Source of the DNA: Lonicera japonica
Taxonomy: Eukaryota; Streptophyta; Magnoliopsida; Dipsacales; Caprifoliaceae
Reading direction: 5' to 3'
Length of the DNA: 64,000 nt
Assembly (NCBI GenBank): GCA_021464415.1
Contig: CM038468.1
Location: 62,265,220-62,329,219, forward strand
A program made the translations under genes and the position numbers. Below the pieces are notes generated by a model, which was not told where the DNA came from, did no database searches, and was given only the letters and a program-made list of their open reading frames with translations. This document shows positions 24,404-36,197 of the stretch, piece after piece (position 1 is the stretch's first letter; every line of letters begins with the position of its first letter).

Positions 24404-25170
24404 ATGGAGGTGAGCATGTCTTTGAACGCACTGGTTCCTCCTACTAAATCCTTTATCTTCAAATCCAACTGGAGAACAACAACAGTAAGACATGAAGATT
24501 GTTTCTCGCCCCAAAGAAGGCTTCAGCTACAACAACAGAATAATAACAATAATAAGAAGAAGATGAGATTGGTAGTGGTAGAAGCAAAGGGAAAGAGATC
24601 GATGCAAGCTCGTCAGTACCAACCCCCTCGCCCTCCTCCCTTGCCTAAGTTTGAAGACGATGGTAACCCTCGCTTCGTCGTCTTCATCCGCATGGCCAAC
24701 GTAAGTAAATTCTTTTTATCGATCTCTTACACTCACTTAATTGTATATATATATATATTAATCAATTTCATTTTTTATGGCTAATATCCATTCAATCCAT
24801 AATAATATATTCTATGAATTTGCTTGCTCGCTTGCAAATAGAGAGATAAACCCCCCTGCCCCCCCCCCCCCCCCTCCCCCTCCCTCGTCTTCCAAGTGCT
24901 TGTTATTTGTGTTTTCTTTGTTTTACCCCCATTTTACATTTTTCTTTCATTTGGAATTGGCTAACAACTTCTTTTGTTTAATTAAATTATTGGGCATGCA
25001 GGTGTATCTTTGGTACCCACTTAGTGTTATATCAGGAGGCACAACTGCCAAAATCATGGTTGCCGCCAAAGATAATTTCCTCGGCAAATATATTTACAAG
25101 GATACCCTCGCTAGAAATCTTGCTGCCGTTATTTATAGAGTAATTCTCCCTCCCTCCCTCTCTCTCTCTG

Positions 25171-25203
<33 letters not shown>

Positions 25204-26921
25204 TAGGTTCTTATTATATATGTATTAGCTTTTAGGACTTCTTTTACCATGTATCCACCATTGTGAATCTATTGAGAAAATTGGTATAAATGCCCACATT
25301 TGAAAATAAAAAAACCATACTGCAAAATTGCTTCTACATGTCATGAAGTGAACGAAGATGCAGTAGAAAGCTGAAGTTGACATTTGATTTTTAAGTATGC
25401 CTACCCATTCTCTTCTCGCTATAAAATCTAATTAAATGTCTAATGATTTGAGTTTTATATGATGTGATGAATCTGCACATAAGCAACACAAGTGGTGTCT
25501 TTCATTCGGAACATAGGAAATATCAGACCCCATTCTGAACTTTGAAGTTCATCATTTCAATTGTGTGGCATTGGTACCATGCCTAGGCTGCATCTGATTG
25601 CCTCGTTTTAATCGATACATTTCCTACATAAATTCCAGTAGTATCATAATCATCTTGTCTTGATACTATATATAGCTTGTCAATTTATCCTTTATCCCAT
25701 CTTCGTGCTCTGAAATGACTGATTGATAGCGTTTCTTGAAGGATTTGTGTTGATATAGTATAAGGTTTCAATTTTTTAGAGAACTTTATTTCAATGTAAA
25801 TGAAGTTCTCTCAACTTCTCATCTTGTGTTTTGATTTGTCTCTAACCATTTTACATGTCTGTTTCTTAAATTCTTCTGCATATGATTGCTACAGCTTTGT
25901 TATTATCTTTTTGAATTTCCTTTCAATAAAGCATCTCTTAATTGAAACAGGATGAGAAGGAGATCAAGAAAACGGCCATTAAACAGCATCGTGTTTTGCG
26001 AAATGCTAAAGAGTTCAGATACGGCTACAAACTTGTCGTAAGTTCCTACTTACTATTTTATATTTTTGGGTATTCTAGGGTATCTTGTTCCATCTTCATG
26101 CCTCTATAGGTAATTTTGCACAAATAAAGAATGGCACTGCCAGTGTATTTTCTTAACATCTACCCACTGAATATGCAGGAAAATAACAATATGAGAGCTG
26201 CACTTGCTACCAGTGATGTTATTGAGGTAAACCATGAGTGTTGCATAATTATTTCGTACTTCTGCTATTGGATCGTAGCTTTTATATTGTCGCATAGCTT
26301 TTATATTAGCCGCCATGCAACAAAGCTTCCAACAAACTGTCATAGTGAGTCTTAGATTTTTTTTTGTAATTTGACAAACCCAAAGATTGCTTCCAAAATT
26401 AAGTGTAAAGCCTGAATAACCTTCTTTTTTTTTTTTCCACTTATGCAAACCATTAATAATGCCCACACAGAAAATGTCTCGAAGGCATTTATTTAGAAAC
26501 CCAACATGTATGTTTCCCAAACTAGAACCGAAATCATTTTTATTATTTGTGAAATGCATGGACCAACATGAGCTTAGTCCCCAAAAGTAATATGAATCAA
26601 ACTTACCTGTAATTGCCCCAAGATGGGGATTATCTTATGCCATCCCTTCTAATTGCAACTTGCATGCATCTCAAATGCTGAGGTTTCTTCATCCAGTAGT
26701 TAAGATTGTAAGATGGTTTGTACTTCTATTCTCCTCTGATCAGAATATGTTTCAATACTAAATGCAATTTTCAGCTGCCTACACAAGGTGAGCTTAAAAC
26801 TGTTCTTGATAAAGTGAAGGACTTCTTTGGCAATGCCAAAGAATCCTTTGGGAAGCTGACAGCTCTAGATTCAACCCCCACCGCTGAGCCAGAGGAAAAT
26901 GCCAATGAAAAATCCAAGTGA
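24404..26921 (+). CDS. HHL1: HHL1 (hypersensitive to high light 1), chloroplast protein
   Basis: Five exons join in frame to 238 aa: 24404-24700, 25002-25139, 25951-26037, 26179-26226, 26775-26921; introns are GT-AG. The protein starts MEVSMSLNAL, has a basic, Ser/Gln/Asn-rich transit-peptide-like region (~1-60), then VEAKGKRSMQARQYQPPRPP and the conserved body NPRFVVFIRMAN / VYLWYPLSVISGGTTAK / RDEKEIKKTAIKQHRVLR / ENNNMRAALATSDVIELPTQ, as in Arabidopsis HHL1 (At1g67700). That protein works at the thylakoid membrane with LQY1 to protect and repair photosystem II in strong light. The Asn/Lys-rich stretch at ~46-54 is simple-repeat-like. The TGA at 26919 overlaps a perfect donor (GTGAGT at 26917); splicing to 27015 would give a C-terminus K-V-K-T ending at 27027. 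Confidence 0.93.
24841..24888. repeat. C-rich tract in HHL1 intron 1
   Basis: A run of 16 cytosines flanked by further C-blocks (24849-24888). On the minus strand it is a G-run able to form a quadruplex. It produces a spurious proline-rich reading frame. Confidence 0.85.
25157..25203. repeat. (TCTA)n microsatellite in HHL1 intron 2
   Basis: A TC-rich lead-in and then about nine TATC/TCTA units just after the exon 2 donor at 25140. Confidence 0.85.
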
Positions 26922-27385
26922 GTCCGTGGACAGAAACTTTTGAACAACTCCCTGTAATTCTTTTTATCATTTCACAAATTACTACAACTATATATATATA
27001 TTTTTATTGACCAGGGTCAAAACCTGAAGTTGAAGAAGAAACTACCTGATGCGTTACAACTATATCTGTTAATGCAAAATCCGAAAGCTTCTGTGTTGCA
27101 ATAGCATTTACCATCACTACAGAGCAAAGTGTTGTACACTGAAATTATACAATTATGTTCATAATATCAAGTTTGTCAATTTCATACATGCTCAAGGTAA
27201 ACTCACCATTTGTTATTCTTTTGTTCGCAATTGTAATATTATGTAGTCTTCTTGGAATTGTTTGTATTTGAACTAGGGGTCTAAGAACTCAGTCCTGAGA
27301 TCCTTTGAACTTGTGGTCCTTGTTGGTGGTTGGGACAAGTAATAGAGCTGATTTCTTTCTAGTGGCTAACCCAAAAGTCTAAGAA
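26922..27385. other. Region between the converging HHL1 and P450 genes
   Basis: Contains the HHL1 3' UTR or alternative last exon (27015-27027 and following). It also contains the first copy of a 34-bp direct repeat (27270-27303) whose second copy (27383-27416) overlaps the P450 end. No other gene. Confidence 0.5.
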
Positions 27386-27416
27386 CTAGGGGTCTAAGAA
27401 CTCAGTCCTGAGATCC
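27270..27416. repeat. 34-bp perfect direct repeat at the broken P450 end
   Basis: Positions 27270-27303 and 27383-27416 are identical (GAACTAGGGGTCTAAGAACT followed by CAGTCCTGAGATCC), 113 bp apart. The second copy supplies the last codons and the stop of the P450 frame and directly abuts its conserved sequence. The repeat is therefore linked to the rearrangement that removed the P450 C-terminus. Confidence 0.9.
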
Positions 27417-29921
27417 ACTGTTGCTAAACCAAAGGCAAAGCCCGGGCACCCTCTCCTTCCTCCCCCAAACGGAAGAAACCTGAAATCTTGACCCCTAAAA
27501 TCGATATCTTGTTCCTTGAACCTCTCGGGTTTGTACTCCAGGGGATTCTCCCATGAGTGCAGGTCCCGCCCTATTGCATAAGTGTTGATGAGAACACGAG
27601 TTTTCTCGGGTATTTCGTAGCCATTGATGGTACACTTTTCCATGGATTCTCGGGGGACCAAAAGTGGGACCGGTGGGTGTAAGCGCATTGTTTCTTTTAT
27701 GATGGATATTAGGTAATGAAGGTGTTGGAGATGAGTTTCCTCTACCTCTCCTTTGCTAGCAGCAATTTTTCTGACTTCATCTTGTGCAGTCTTCATTGCT
27801 CTGGGGTGTCTAGCTAGCTCTGTCATTATCCATTCTAGTGTTGCTGAGGAGGTGTCTGTCCCAGCTACAAACATGTCCTGTATTTTGCACCAGAATATAT
27901 TCTAATAAGTGGCTGTTTGCATATATATATATATACATGGGGAAGGATCTAAAGAGTACCAATTTTTTGATCCTTAAATACGGATCAACCATTTTTGAGG
28001 GGTAAATGGATGAATTTTTTGATAAAACATAGTAAAGGTGATCTCCATGATTAGTAGATAATCTTTACCAAATTTCATCAAAAAATTCAATTGGGAAGTG
28101 GACTAGCTAAATATCTGAAATTTAACGGCCAGAAATGTTCATATATATATATATATCAATTTTTTAGTTAACCCGCTTTCTAATTGAATTTTTTGATGAA
28201 ATTTGGAGAGATGATCTACTACTAATCACCGAATATCATCTTCACCAAGTTTCATGAAAAAATTCATCCGATTATTCCCTCAAAATGACCGGTTCGCATT
28301 TAAGGAACAAAAAATTGGTCCTCTTAATTTCCCCTAGAATTAGGATATAACTAAGCTCGATCCAATTAAATACTCAAATGATAGCTGGTAGAGGTTTTGT
28401 GGTGAATTTGAAAACCAAGCTGAACCAATCAGTAAAAAAACCAACCGAAACAAAGAAACCGAATATATTTGGTTCGAGTTTGAGGCGTGATATTACAAAA
28501 GTAATCCGTGAAAAGCCTAACCTTAAAAAAAACCGAAACAAAGAAATTGGATATGTATGGGAGGCGTGACATTACAAAATCAAATTGAATCATTGCATAT
28601 GTAATTTGAAAATAATATTACTTCACTAACTAAAATTTTATGTTTCTAAAATTTAAAATATTTAATAAGAAATTGACTCTTTGAACTATCATGAATATTT
28701 GAACTATATTATAAATGTAAGGATGCTTATTTTTTCTATCCAAAATAAGCATGAGTACGTACAGAGTTATTATTATTTTTTTTAACTAAATTAAGTGCTT
28801 TTTACAATTTATTTATTTTAAAAAAAAAATTATATAGAAAGCAAACAAATCAGAACTGAAAAGTTTGGTTTGAATTTAAAAGATTTAAAAACTAAAATGT
28901 TGTAATTTTTATCCTTATTAAAACCGAAAACACCCGGAATAACTAGTATTAGAGGTGAAGGAGAAAAGGGGGAGACTTGTGTATTAACTAATTACCCACA
29001 GAAATAAAAACAAAAACGTTAATATGCAGCAAATACCAGAACAAGAGCTTTAAGATTATCGTCGGTAATAGGCACTTCAAGGTCCTCTCGTTCCTTAACC
29101 CTCAGCAAAACATCCACAAAATCCTCCGTCTCGGATTCATTAATGTCTCTCTTCTTCAAATGCTCATTTATTATCTCCTCGCACACCCTTCCCAAATCCT
29201 CCAAATTCCTCAACAACCTTCTCTTCATCCCACTCACTGAGTTAACCCACTCCCACATCGGGAAAAAATCCCCCACACAAAACCCAGCCAATAAAGTCTG
29301 AGTCTCTATCAAAACACTCGCCAAATCACCCTCCCCAGCAAATCTCTTCCCAAAAGCCACTCTACACAATACATCATTTGCCAACTTAAACAACAACTCG
29401 CTCACATTAACCACACCCCCGGCCCCGGCCGAAACAGCGGCAATTAATCTGTTAATCTCTTCGTCTCTAACGAGTTGGAACGAGTTGACTCGCTTGGGGC
29501 TCAGTAACTCGGTGACGCAAATCTTTCGGACTTGGCGCCAGTAAGGGCCGAATTTGGAAAAGGTGACATCAGAGCATCCGAAGGAGAGGTATTGGGCTGC
29601 GATTATTTGGGGGCGATTAGAGAAGACGTGGTCGTGGGTTTTGAGGACGAGTTTAGCTAGTTGCGGGGAGGAGATTACGAGGGTGGGGATTTGGCCCAGT
29701 TGGAGGTATATGATAGGGCCGAGTTTTTGGGCGAGTTGGGCCAAGGAGTGGTGGGGCATGGAGGTGAGGAGGTGGAGGTGACCTATTATGGGGAGCTTTG
29801 GGGGTGACGGTGGGGTGGTCACAGGCTGTGTCCGGTGGCGCCGTAGGAGGTGGTAGAAGAGAAAGGTGGTGGCTATGGATGTGAATAAAATGGAGAGGGC
29901 TTGAAGGGTAAATTCGGCCAT
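27386..29921 (-). CDS. Cytochrome P450, CYP71-type, C-terminally truncated
   Basis: Two exons, 29037-29921 and 27386-27877, give 458 aa. Visible parts: N-terminal membrane anchor (~5-25), proline-rich hinge PPSPPKLPIIGHLHLL (~37-52), WRQVRK C-helix, oxygen-binding AGTDTSS (300-306), ExxR pair E357/R360 in KETMRLHPP, PERF (412-415), and haem loop FGGGRRGCPG with Cys439. The single phase-0 intron just before DMFVAGTDTS is the conserved A-type position. CYP71-family enzymes are ER-bound monooxygenases of specialised metabolism; the substrate cannot be told. After GFAFGLATV the conserved sequence stops and nine foreign residues lead to a stop inside a 34-bp direct repeat, so about 40-45 usual C-terminal residues (last helices and beta-strands) are missing. 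The gene is probably inactive, although the remaining frame is open. Confidence 0.8.
27939..28334. mobile_element. Foldback MITE in the P450 intron
   Basis: Two arms of ~170 bp are inverted copies: GGGGAAGGATCTAAAGAGTA at the left mirrors the right end CCTCTTAATTTCCCC, and the arms share CCAATTTTTTGATCCTTAAA, GATGAATTTTTT and ATTTCATCAAAAAATTCAAT. A TA-rich centre separates them. Related sequences lie at 52385-52790 and partly at 16001-16205. Confidence 0.8.
28335..29036. other. Remainder of the P450 intron
   Basis: AT-rich DNA with repeated AACCGAAAC motifs at 28420-28540 (decayed repeat). No exon is supported here; the intron is bounded by the donor at 29036 and the acceptor at 27878. Confidence 0.5.
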
Positions 29922-31127
29922 TTGTTAATGGTTTTCTTGCTGAATGCGGAAGGTAAAGGTGTGTAGTTTGAGAATGGTCTCCTTGATTACGTAGCAAGAG
30001 AGAAGGCACTGACAGATGATGGCAGAGAGTTTAAATAAAATGACGAGCATTAATTGTTTCGTAGACCACAAATATTATGTGATGCTGTACTACGCGCGAC
30101 CTAAGGCCATGTTCGATGATAATTTTTATTTTTGTATTTTTGTTTTATGTAAAAAGGATTTAGTAAAAATAATTTTTATTTAATTGGTAATATATTTATA
30201 TTAGTAAAAAATAATGATCTTTAATGGTATATCATTTTTTCTTTACTTCTCATTCATTTAAGAAGAAAGATAATTATTGAATTTAGTGATATTCAATAAA
30301 ATTACTTCATGTGATATATATAAGGAATTTATATAACCATTACTACATATAAAAATGTTTGTAGAAATTCTTTATACGACTCACTTTTTACCTCATATAG
30401 AAATAGTTATATAAATGATTATTGGAGCACATATTTAGCAAATTGTTAAAGTTAATAACATAAGCCTTCCAAATGGTTATTTGTTATGAATAACCAAATT
30501 TGTAAGGTATGGTATATTATATATATATATATATATATATTGATTGATCACAAATTAATCAATTTGAATTTTGTTTCAAAAAAAAATAGGGAAATATTAT
30601 TTAAGTTTGAAAATATTTACTTTTAACCAATAGAATTAGTAAGTCTCTCATTTTAGTTATTGAAGAAAGTTATTAATTTTGATTATAAAGGAAGTAGATT
30701 TAATTAAAAGGTTGTTAAAATTTGATTATATTATTAGAGTAGTATTTTTAGTCAATATTATTAAAATTAATTATAATTATTATTTTAATTATACCATTGA
30801 AGATATTTAAAAAAAAAATTATAAATTGAAAGAAGTGATTTTCAAAATAAAATCGATAGAAACAGCCATCGTCTTATTTTTTACACTTCAAAGCTTAGTT
30901 GATACACTTGCGTGACTTATCAGCTATCATCATCTTATTAATTTTGGAATTATTATAATCGACATAAGAGAAACCGCCAAAATTGCTGATTCAATTTAGG
31001 CTAGGCTAGGCAAGGCAGGGCCCCAGCTCGATCTTTTTAACCTTACTTATTAGCAGGCCGGTCCAATTCCAGCCAGAAAAAATAACAAATATTTGATAGG
31101 TGCATGCGATGCGATCATTTTTCAAGT
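29922..31127. other. Upstream region of the P450 gene
   Basis: AT-rich with an (AT)n tract at ~30516-30540. No gene or clear element border. The P450 promoter should lie within the first few hundred bases. Confidence 0.4.
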
Positions 31128-31135
31128 TTAATTTA

Positions 31136-32323
31136 GGGCGTTGCCATTTTTACCTCAATATATATTTAGTATTATTTTCATTTTCATTATTATTTCTACT
31201 AATTCTCTTTTACTCATTAACACTCCAACTACTTCTTTTACCACTCACATTTTAATATACATAGATTAATGATTAATTATAATTAACCATTAATCATTAA
31301 TCTTCTTCCTCCTCCTCCTCCTCCTCCTTTTTTTTTCTTTTTCTTTTCAACAATGGTTTCTAAAATTTTACATTCATTTACCTTTAATGCAACACAAACT
31401 AATTATAATTAATCATTAATTTTTCTTCTTCTTCTTCTTCTTCTTCTTCTTCTTCTTCTTCTTCTTCTTCCCAACAATGGTTTTTAAATTTTGCATCCAT
31501 CTACCTTTAATGCAACACAAAGAAATTCTAAGTTATAGAGAATGGTAGAGAAGAAATAATTGAAGGTTCTTATTCAGTTTGTATCATATTTTAGCTATCG
31601 GGACCTTATATCGGCCTCTAACAATCGAGTATTGAGAATAATGTCGGTTCCCTATGGCCGGGGTTCATTCACTTCCTCGGTCCCTCACAACCAAGGTATT
31701 CTGGACTATATTTTCAGCTCTTGGGATCTTACATTGGTATCTAACAATCGAGCATTTTCGATAATTTCGGTTTTCTAGGACTGAAATTCATCAAATTGCT
31801 CGGTCTCCTATGACTGAGCAAGTGCTCCAATTTCGGTTTTTCGTAACTAAGGTAACATGTTCTGATGCTCTAATTCGTTTTGTTGGTACAATTTTTTTTG
31901 ATATTAACTAAATAAAATAAACATTAAACATAATAAAAACAAACATATCTCTCTTTAATTAGGTTTTTCTACCTTGATTCGCTCTTCTCTACCATTCTCT
32001 ATAGCTTAATATTTTTTTTGTGTTACATCAATGGATATTTTGTGTGTTTTTATGAGTTACTTTTGGATTTTTGTTGGCTTTGGAAATGAATTGAATGATA
32101 TAGAATGGGTTAATTAAATCTGAATGTTTGTTAATTATTAACTATTGAGTAAAAACCATAGAGAAGAGGAAGAAGACGAAAAGGAAGATGGTGAATAGTA
32201 ATTAATGTTAATGAGTGATTAGTTGGTTGAAAATGATTATTGGGTGGGGTGGAAATAAAAGTTTAGAACTTTTTTTAGTGGGAGTGGAAGTAAGAAATTT
32301 GTGGAGTGGAAATAACACTACCC
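31136..32323. mobile_element. Large foldback DNA element with 8-bp target duplication
   Basis: The flanks 31128-31135 and 32324-32331 are both TTAATTTA. Inside, the ends GGGCGTTGCCATTTTTACC and (reversed) GGGTAGTGTTATTTCCACTC begin long inverted arms of ~400 bp, also seen as CTATAGAGAATGGTAGAGAA-like sequence at ~31533-31554 and ~31983-32008. The unique centre (31560-31830) holds a diverged ~120-bp tandem pair built around CTAACAATCGAG. An 8-bp duplication is what hAT transposases produce; no transposase is present. Confidence 0.75.
31417..31470. repeat. (TTC)n microsatellite
   Basis: About 17 uninterrupted TTC units inside the left arm of the foldback element. A shorter (CTC)n tract lies at ~31304-31328. 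Confidence 0.95.
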
Positions 32324-32331
32324 TTAATTTA

Positions 32332-34684
32332 GGGAGGGACTCAAACGTTTATTGCTGCTTAGGCTGAAAATTTATTGCATAGACTCAGTGAGGTAGATTC
32401 AACCAAGCACTCGGCCCGTAATACTTAGGCTCGTTAGCACATTAGTTGGAAAACTGGATAAAAGTTGACTTTGACGCTTCTCTCATCGGGTTCTCAAGCT
32501 GTAGGCGTGGAAGTGTTGGCAAGCAATTCAAAACTCAGAAGGCTTCTGCATGGTTTGTGGTTCACATAATTAACTTATTTATTGATTTATTAAGATGACA
32601 ATTAAATAATAAGAAAGTAGCAAAATTTTAGATTATGATTTTTATTAAGGATAATACCTATTTAACTAATGGGATAAATCGCTATTTGTTAGATATTAAT
32701 AATAATATAAGTACCCACTTTGATAGAAAGTGAGAGTTATAAATAGACAAGTGGGTCATCTCTCCGCATATATAATAATACGTAATATTCCATCAGTTAC
32801 ATACAACACATAAGGGTATAAGGTATAAACTAGAAGAGAAACATGTTCTTGTGGTAGCTTAAGTTGGCTATGGATCAAGATTAGTAAATCTTTTTCTAGT
32901 TTTGACCCCGTTTATCTTTTTCTAATTTTGATAAGTTTGTGACCAAAGAATCATTTATTTTTTATTTACAAAAAAAGAAAAGAAAAAGAAAAAACACCCC
33001 TCTTATTCTTTAACACCGCACAGAAATCCTCCACACTGGTGATCTATTTCAAGCCAGCGGTTGTGTGCATATTAATTGTGAATTTTACATCATATATATT
33101 TTGACTTCTCTGGACTCGATTGTGTGTATATATGCATAAAACGGCTAGTTAATGTTGTCCTTTTTCGCTAGCTTTATCCACTCAAATGAGTTGGTTATTT
33201 TTTTTAAGGTTTCCAAATTGAATTATTTTTTAAGATCTTTTTGCTTATAGTAGGCTTAAAGTATTAAAAAAACCCAAAAAAGAAACAATGTAGAAGATTT
33301 ATTCCCTATTGTTTAATTAGTTGACTGTGTATATTTCATTTGTAATCTCCAATCACTCTTGCTTGGAATTGTCAATAGAGTCAGTAGGAGCTTTATAGTT
33401 AAAATCAATTTTTTTTAAACTCGAAGGACAAAGGGAAATCTAGTAATATATTTCGGGGAGAGATTTATAGACTGCTGAGAAAATATGATAAAAATTTTCA
33501 CCGGAACATCAATTGTTTGTGGTGTCAAACAAATTCAACACTAATCACAGTGAGTAAAAGTAAGTGAGGTTTGACAAAAGCAGTGGTCAGAATTGTATTA
33601 GTACCTTCTTGTTTGAAAGTTGAATTTAAAAACGGGGTAAGTTGAAAGTTGTTAATGAAGTGAGTTGAAAGCAGTGTGAACATACTGTTTTCGTTGATTT
33701 ATTTAAGAAAATCCTCTAAAATCCTCCATATTTCTTAAAATTTTGTATAGATGTATCAATATCAAGTGTATGTACTATATTCCTTTAAAATATAAAGTTG
33801 GATTGAATTCTCAAGTTCAAGAATTAGACAATTTTAAGTCTTACTTCAAATGAATTAATTTTAGTTTTCATTAATCAACTTGAATTTTCATATTTATAAT
33901 TATTTAATTTTCTTAACCAAGCACAAATCAACATAAAAATTGTAAATTATCTAATTCATATTTTGAGGGACAACTAAATGGATCCTTATTATGTGAAAAA
34001 CCAACTTTGTAACAAATACATATATTTATGTCAATATTTTATTGAAAACAATACAAAATGAAATTGGCTAGAGAATTATAAATTGTGTCTATAATGTTTA
34101 ACATGAAGTCGTCTTTGTGTCCATATTTTGAAATAAAATTGGAGATATATATACCATATTAATCGTATCTTGTCATGTAAATTAGGGTTTATTGTATCTA
34201 AATTAGCTAAATCAATATTTTTACTAGTGTTATAACGTATTTATTAGGATTTTACGTTGTGTTAATCGTGTTTTATCATGTTAATTGGGTATTATCATAT
34301 CTAATTAGAGAAAATTAACACTTCTACTTGTGTTATGATGTGTAAACCCAAAACTTGCAATCATGTATGTTGCTCATGTTATGTATTCGATAAGTTGTGG
34401 CTGTATTTTGTAAAAATAACATAACATCATGTTATATTATCTCAGGCCCAAACATGACAAAAAATACATGAATTGCCACCCCATACTTAGACTTAAATTT
34501 GTTCCGATCTAAATTAATCCGACCTAATGTGTTGTAACTATATGATATTTAAGTGTATGATTTAAAGAAAAAATAATTTACTAAATTATCATTGATAGGA
34601 AATACGGAAAAAATAAAATGAGGAGGGCACTTTAATAATTGAATAGAAATTCCAGAAAAGGGTTTGGTTAAGTGGTAACACCTT
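32332..34684. other. Intergenic DNA
   Basis: No gene. The patch 32780-32895 (GTAATATTC.ATCAGTTACAT, then GGCTATGGATC.AG) matches 50585-50710 at the end of the Copia relic. It may be an LTR fragment of that element, with a TATA-like box AGAGTTATAAATAGAC at ~32730. Confidence 0.4.
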
Positions 34685-35551
34685 TGATAGTGCAAATTAT
34701 TAGTCCAGTTCGCTCCGCCAACCACGGGCTGACGCGTGGTCGTCCACGTCAGCCATCGGACCTACCCCAACGCGAGGAGCTCGGAAGAGCCGTGTTGGTT
34801 CATTGTAAAGAGGATGAAGCTCCTTAAGAATTGGGTACCTGCTCGAGACCTAATTACGAATAGTAAATTGTGAAGCTTGGGCTCTATAACTCTTTCGGCG
34901 AGTTTTGGAGCTCCCTCTCATCCAACCAGAGTGGTTTACAGAAGTATGGGTGACTGTCACCTGCTCTGCTGAGTGCACATAACTCCCCTCACCCCCATTA
35001 AATGCACACTAATTGTATTTAATGCACCGAAATTCAAAGAGAAACAAAGTTAGAGTTGGTAATGGTTGGAGCATGGTTACGGACCTGCTCTGGAGCACTG
35101 GCCACACGTTTCCTCTAGTCATATATATATAAGAAGTATTTACTTTTTTCAACAACCAAGTTTAACCAAGTTCAACCCAACAACAAAAAGCAAATCCAGC
35201 ATTCCATAGCAAAAAGATGAGAGAAAATAAAAGCTCAGAGCACTCAGTATAGCTCCTAGAACAGAGAGGTCAGAACTCGTATAGCTATAGTATATTCTTA
35301 TTGTAATATTGTGAAGATAGAATAGCTAGACTTTTTTGAGTTTGTAATAGTTGTTTGTTCATCATTAATATAAGGCAAATCGAGCTCCTAACTCTATTCC
35401 ATAGAGGAGGACTAACCCGTATCTTCATATGAGGCCAACCTCCTCTATACATCTTTAATTCGGTCGGTTTGTTGCGTTTACTATACTAATTATTTGATCC
35501 GATTATTTTACTGTGTGGTCTAAAAAACCCTTCTAGATTTTAGCACCAACA
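34685..35551 (+). mobile_element. Solo LTR, ~870 bp
   Basis: Starts TGATAGTGC and ends GCACCAACA. The flanking pentamers are ACCTT (34680-34684) and ACTTT (35552-35556), a target duplication differing by one C-to-T change. A TATA-like CATATATATATAAG lies at ~35118, followed by an untranslated, poly(A)-site-like region (TTTGTAATAG...). GC content is higher than in the flanks. No second LTR or coding DNA is adjacent, so it is a recombined solo LTR; the superfamily is unknown. Confidence 0.5.
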
Positions 35552-36194
35552 ACTTTTATGATAAATTATTGTATTTATTCAACTGGTAAATAGAAGTTGC
35601 TTTTGTGTGTTAGGTCTTAAGTTCAAATTTCGTAATAAGGTTTATATATATATATATATATATATTGGGACAAATCTAACCTTTTTACAATGCTTTTTTG
35701 TCATAAAAATATTGATAAGTGTTTTTTACAATGCAAAATTATCGTAAAAAAGAGTGGTCCATATCTAAAATTTTTCGTGTATATATATTTGGAGGAAAAT
35801 TAATGTTGTTATATGTGTTTGATTCTTTTTAAAATTTGTATTTCACTAATTAAGGATTCGGGCAGTGCAATCTTTATTTTTATGAAAAACAAAGCTTGTT
35901 TTTATCAACTTAATAAGATTGCTATTTTTTATCTCATGTGCCACCGGTCTTAGAGCGAAGATAATTGAAGTAATATATATTAGTACTTTCTTATGAACCA
36001 TGTCATGTACTTTTGTAAAAGGGCTTTTGAATGAATTAAATTAAAGAAAACCCAGCTTGCTTATGTCATCCAACATGTGATAATCTTTGATGATGTACGT
36101 TGTTTTATTTTTCCAGAATTATGCGCTGACATTTGCAATTCAATATTTATGCTTTACACATATAATGAGTGATCCGTGTCTAATTTTTACATTA
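35552..36194. other. Intergenic DNA
   Basis: AT-rich, with an (AT)n tract at 35643-35666 and a small inverted motif pair (TTTTTACAATGC at ~35680 and ~35723). No gene. Confidence 0.4.
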
Positions 36195-36197
36195 TTA

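Noticed and set aside
24777..25235. 152-residue frame with a proline run
   Set aside because: It is created by the C-rich tract in intron 1 of HHL1 and overlaps exon 2 in the wrong frame.
26104..26559. 151-residue minus-strand frame across HHL1 intron 4
   Set aside because: Overlaps exon 4 of HHL1 antisense, low complexity in places, no family resemblance.
12568..29921. A biosynthetic or defence gene cluster around the P450
   Set aside because: The neighbours are a RING ligase and a photosystem II protection protein; no other pathway enzymes are present and the P450 itself is truncated.
29653..30009. 118-residue frame antisense-phase to the P450 start
   Set aside because: Shadow of the GC-rich first P450 exon in another frame; no homology.
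34685..35551. Endogenous pararetrovirus promoter fragment
   Set aside because: No pararetroviral coding domain is nearby, and TG...CA ends with near-matching flanking pentamers fit a solo LTR better.
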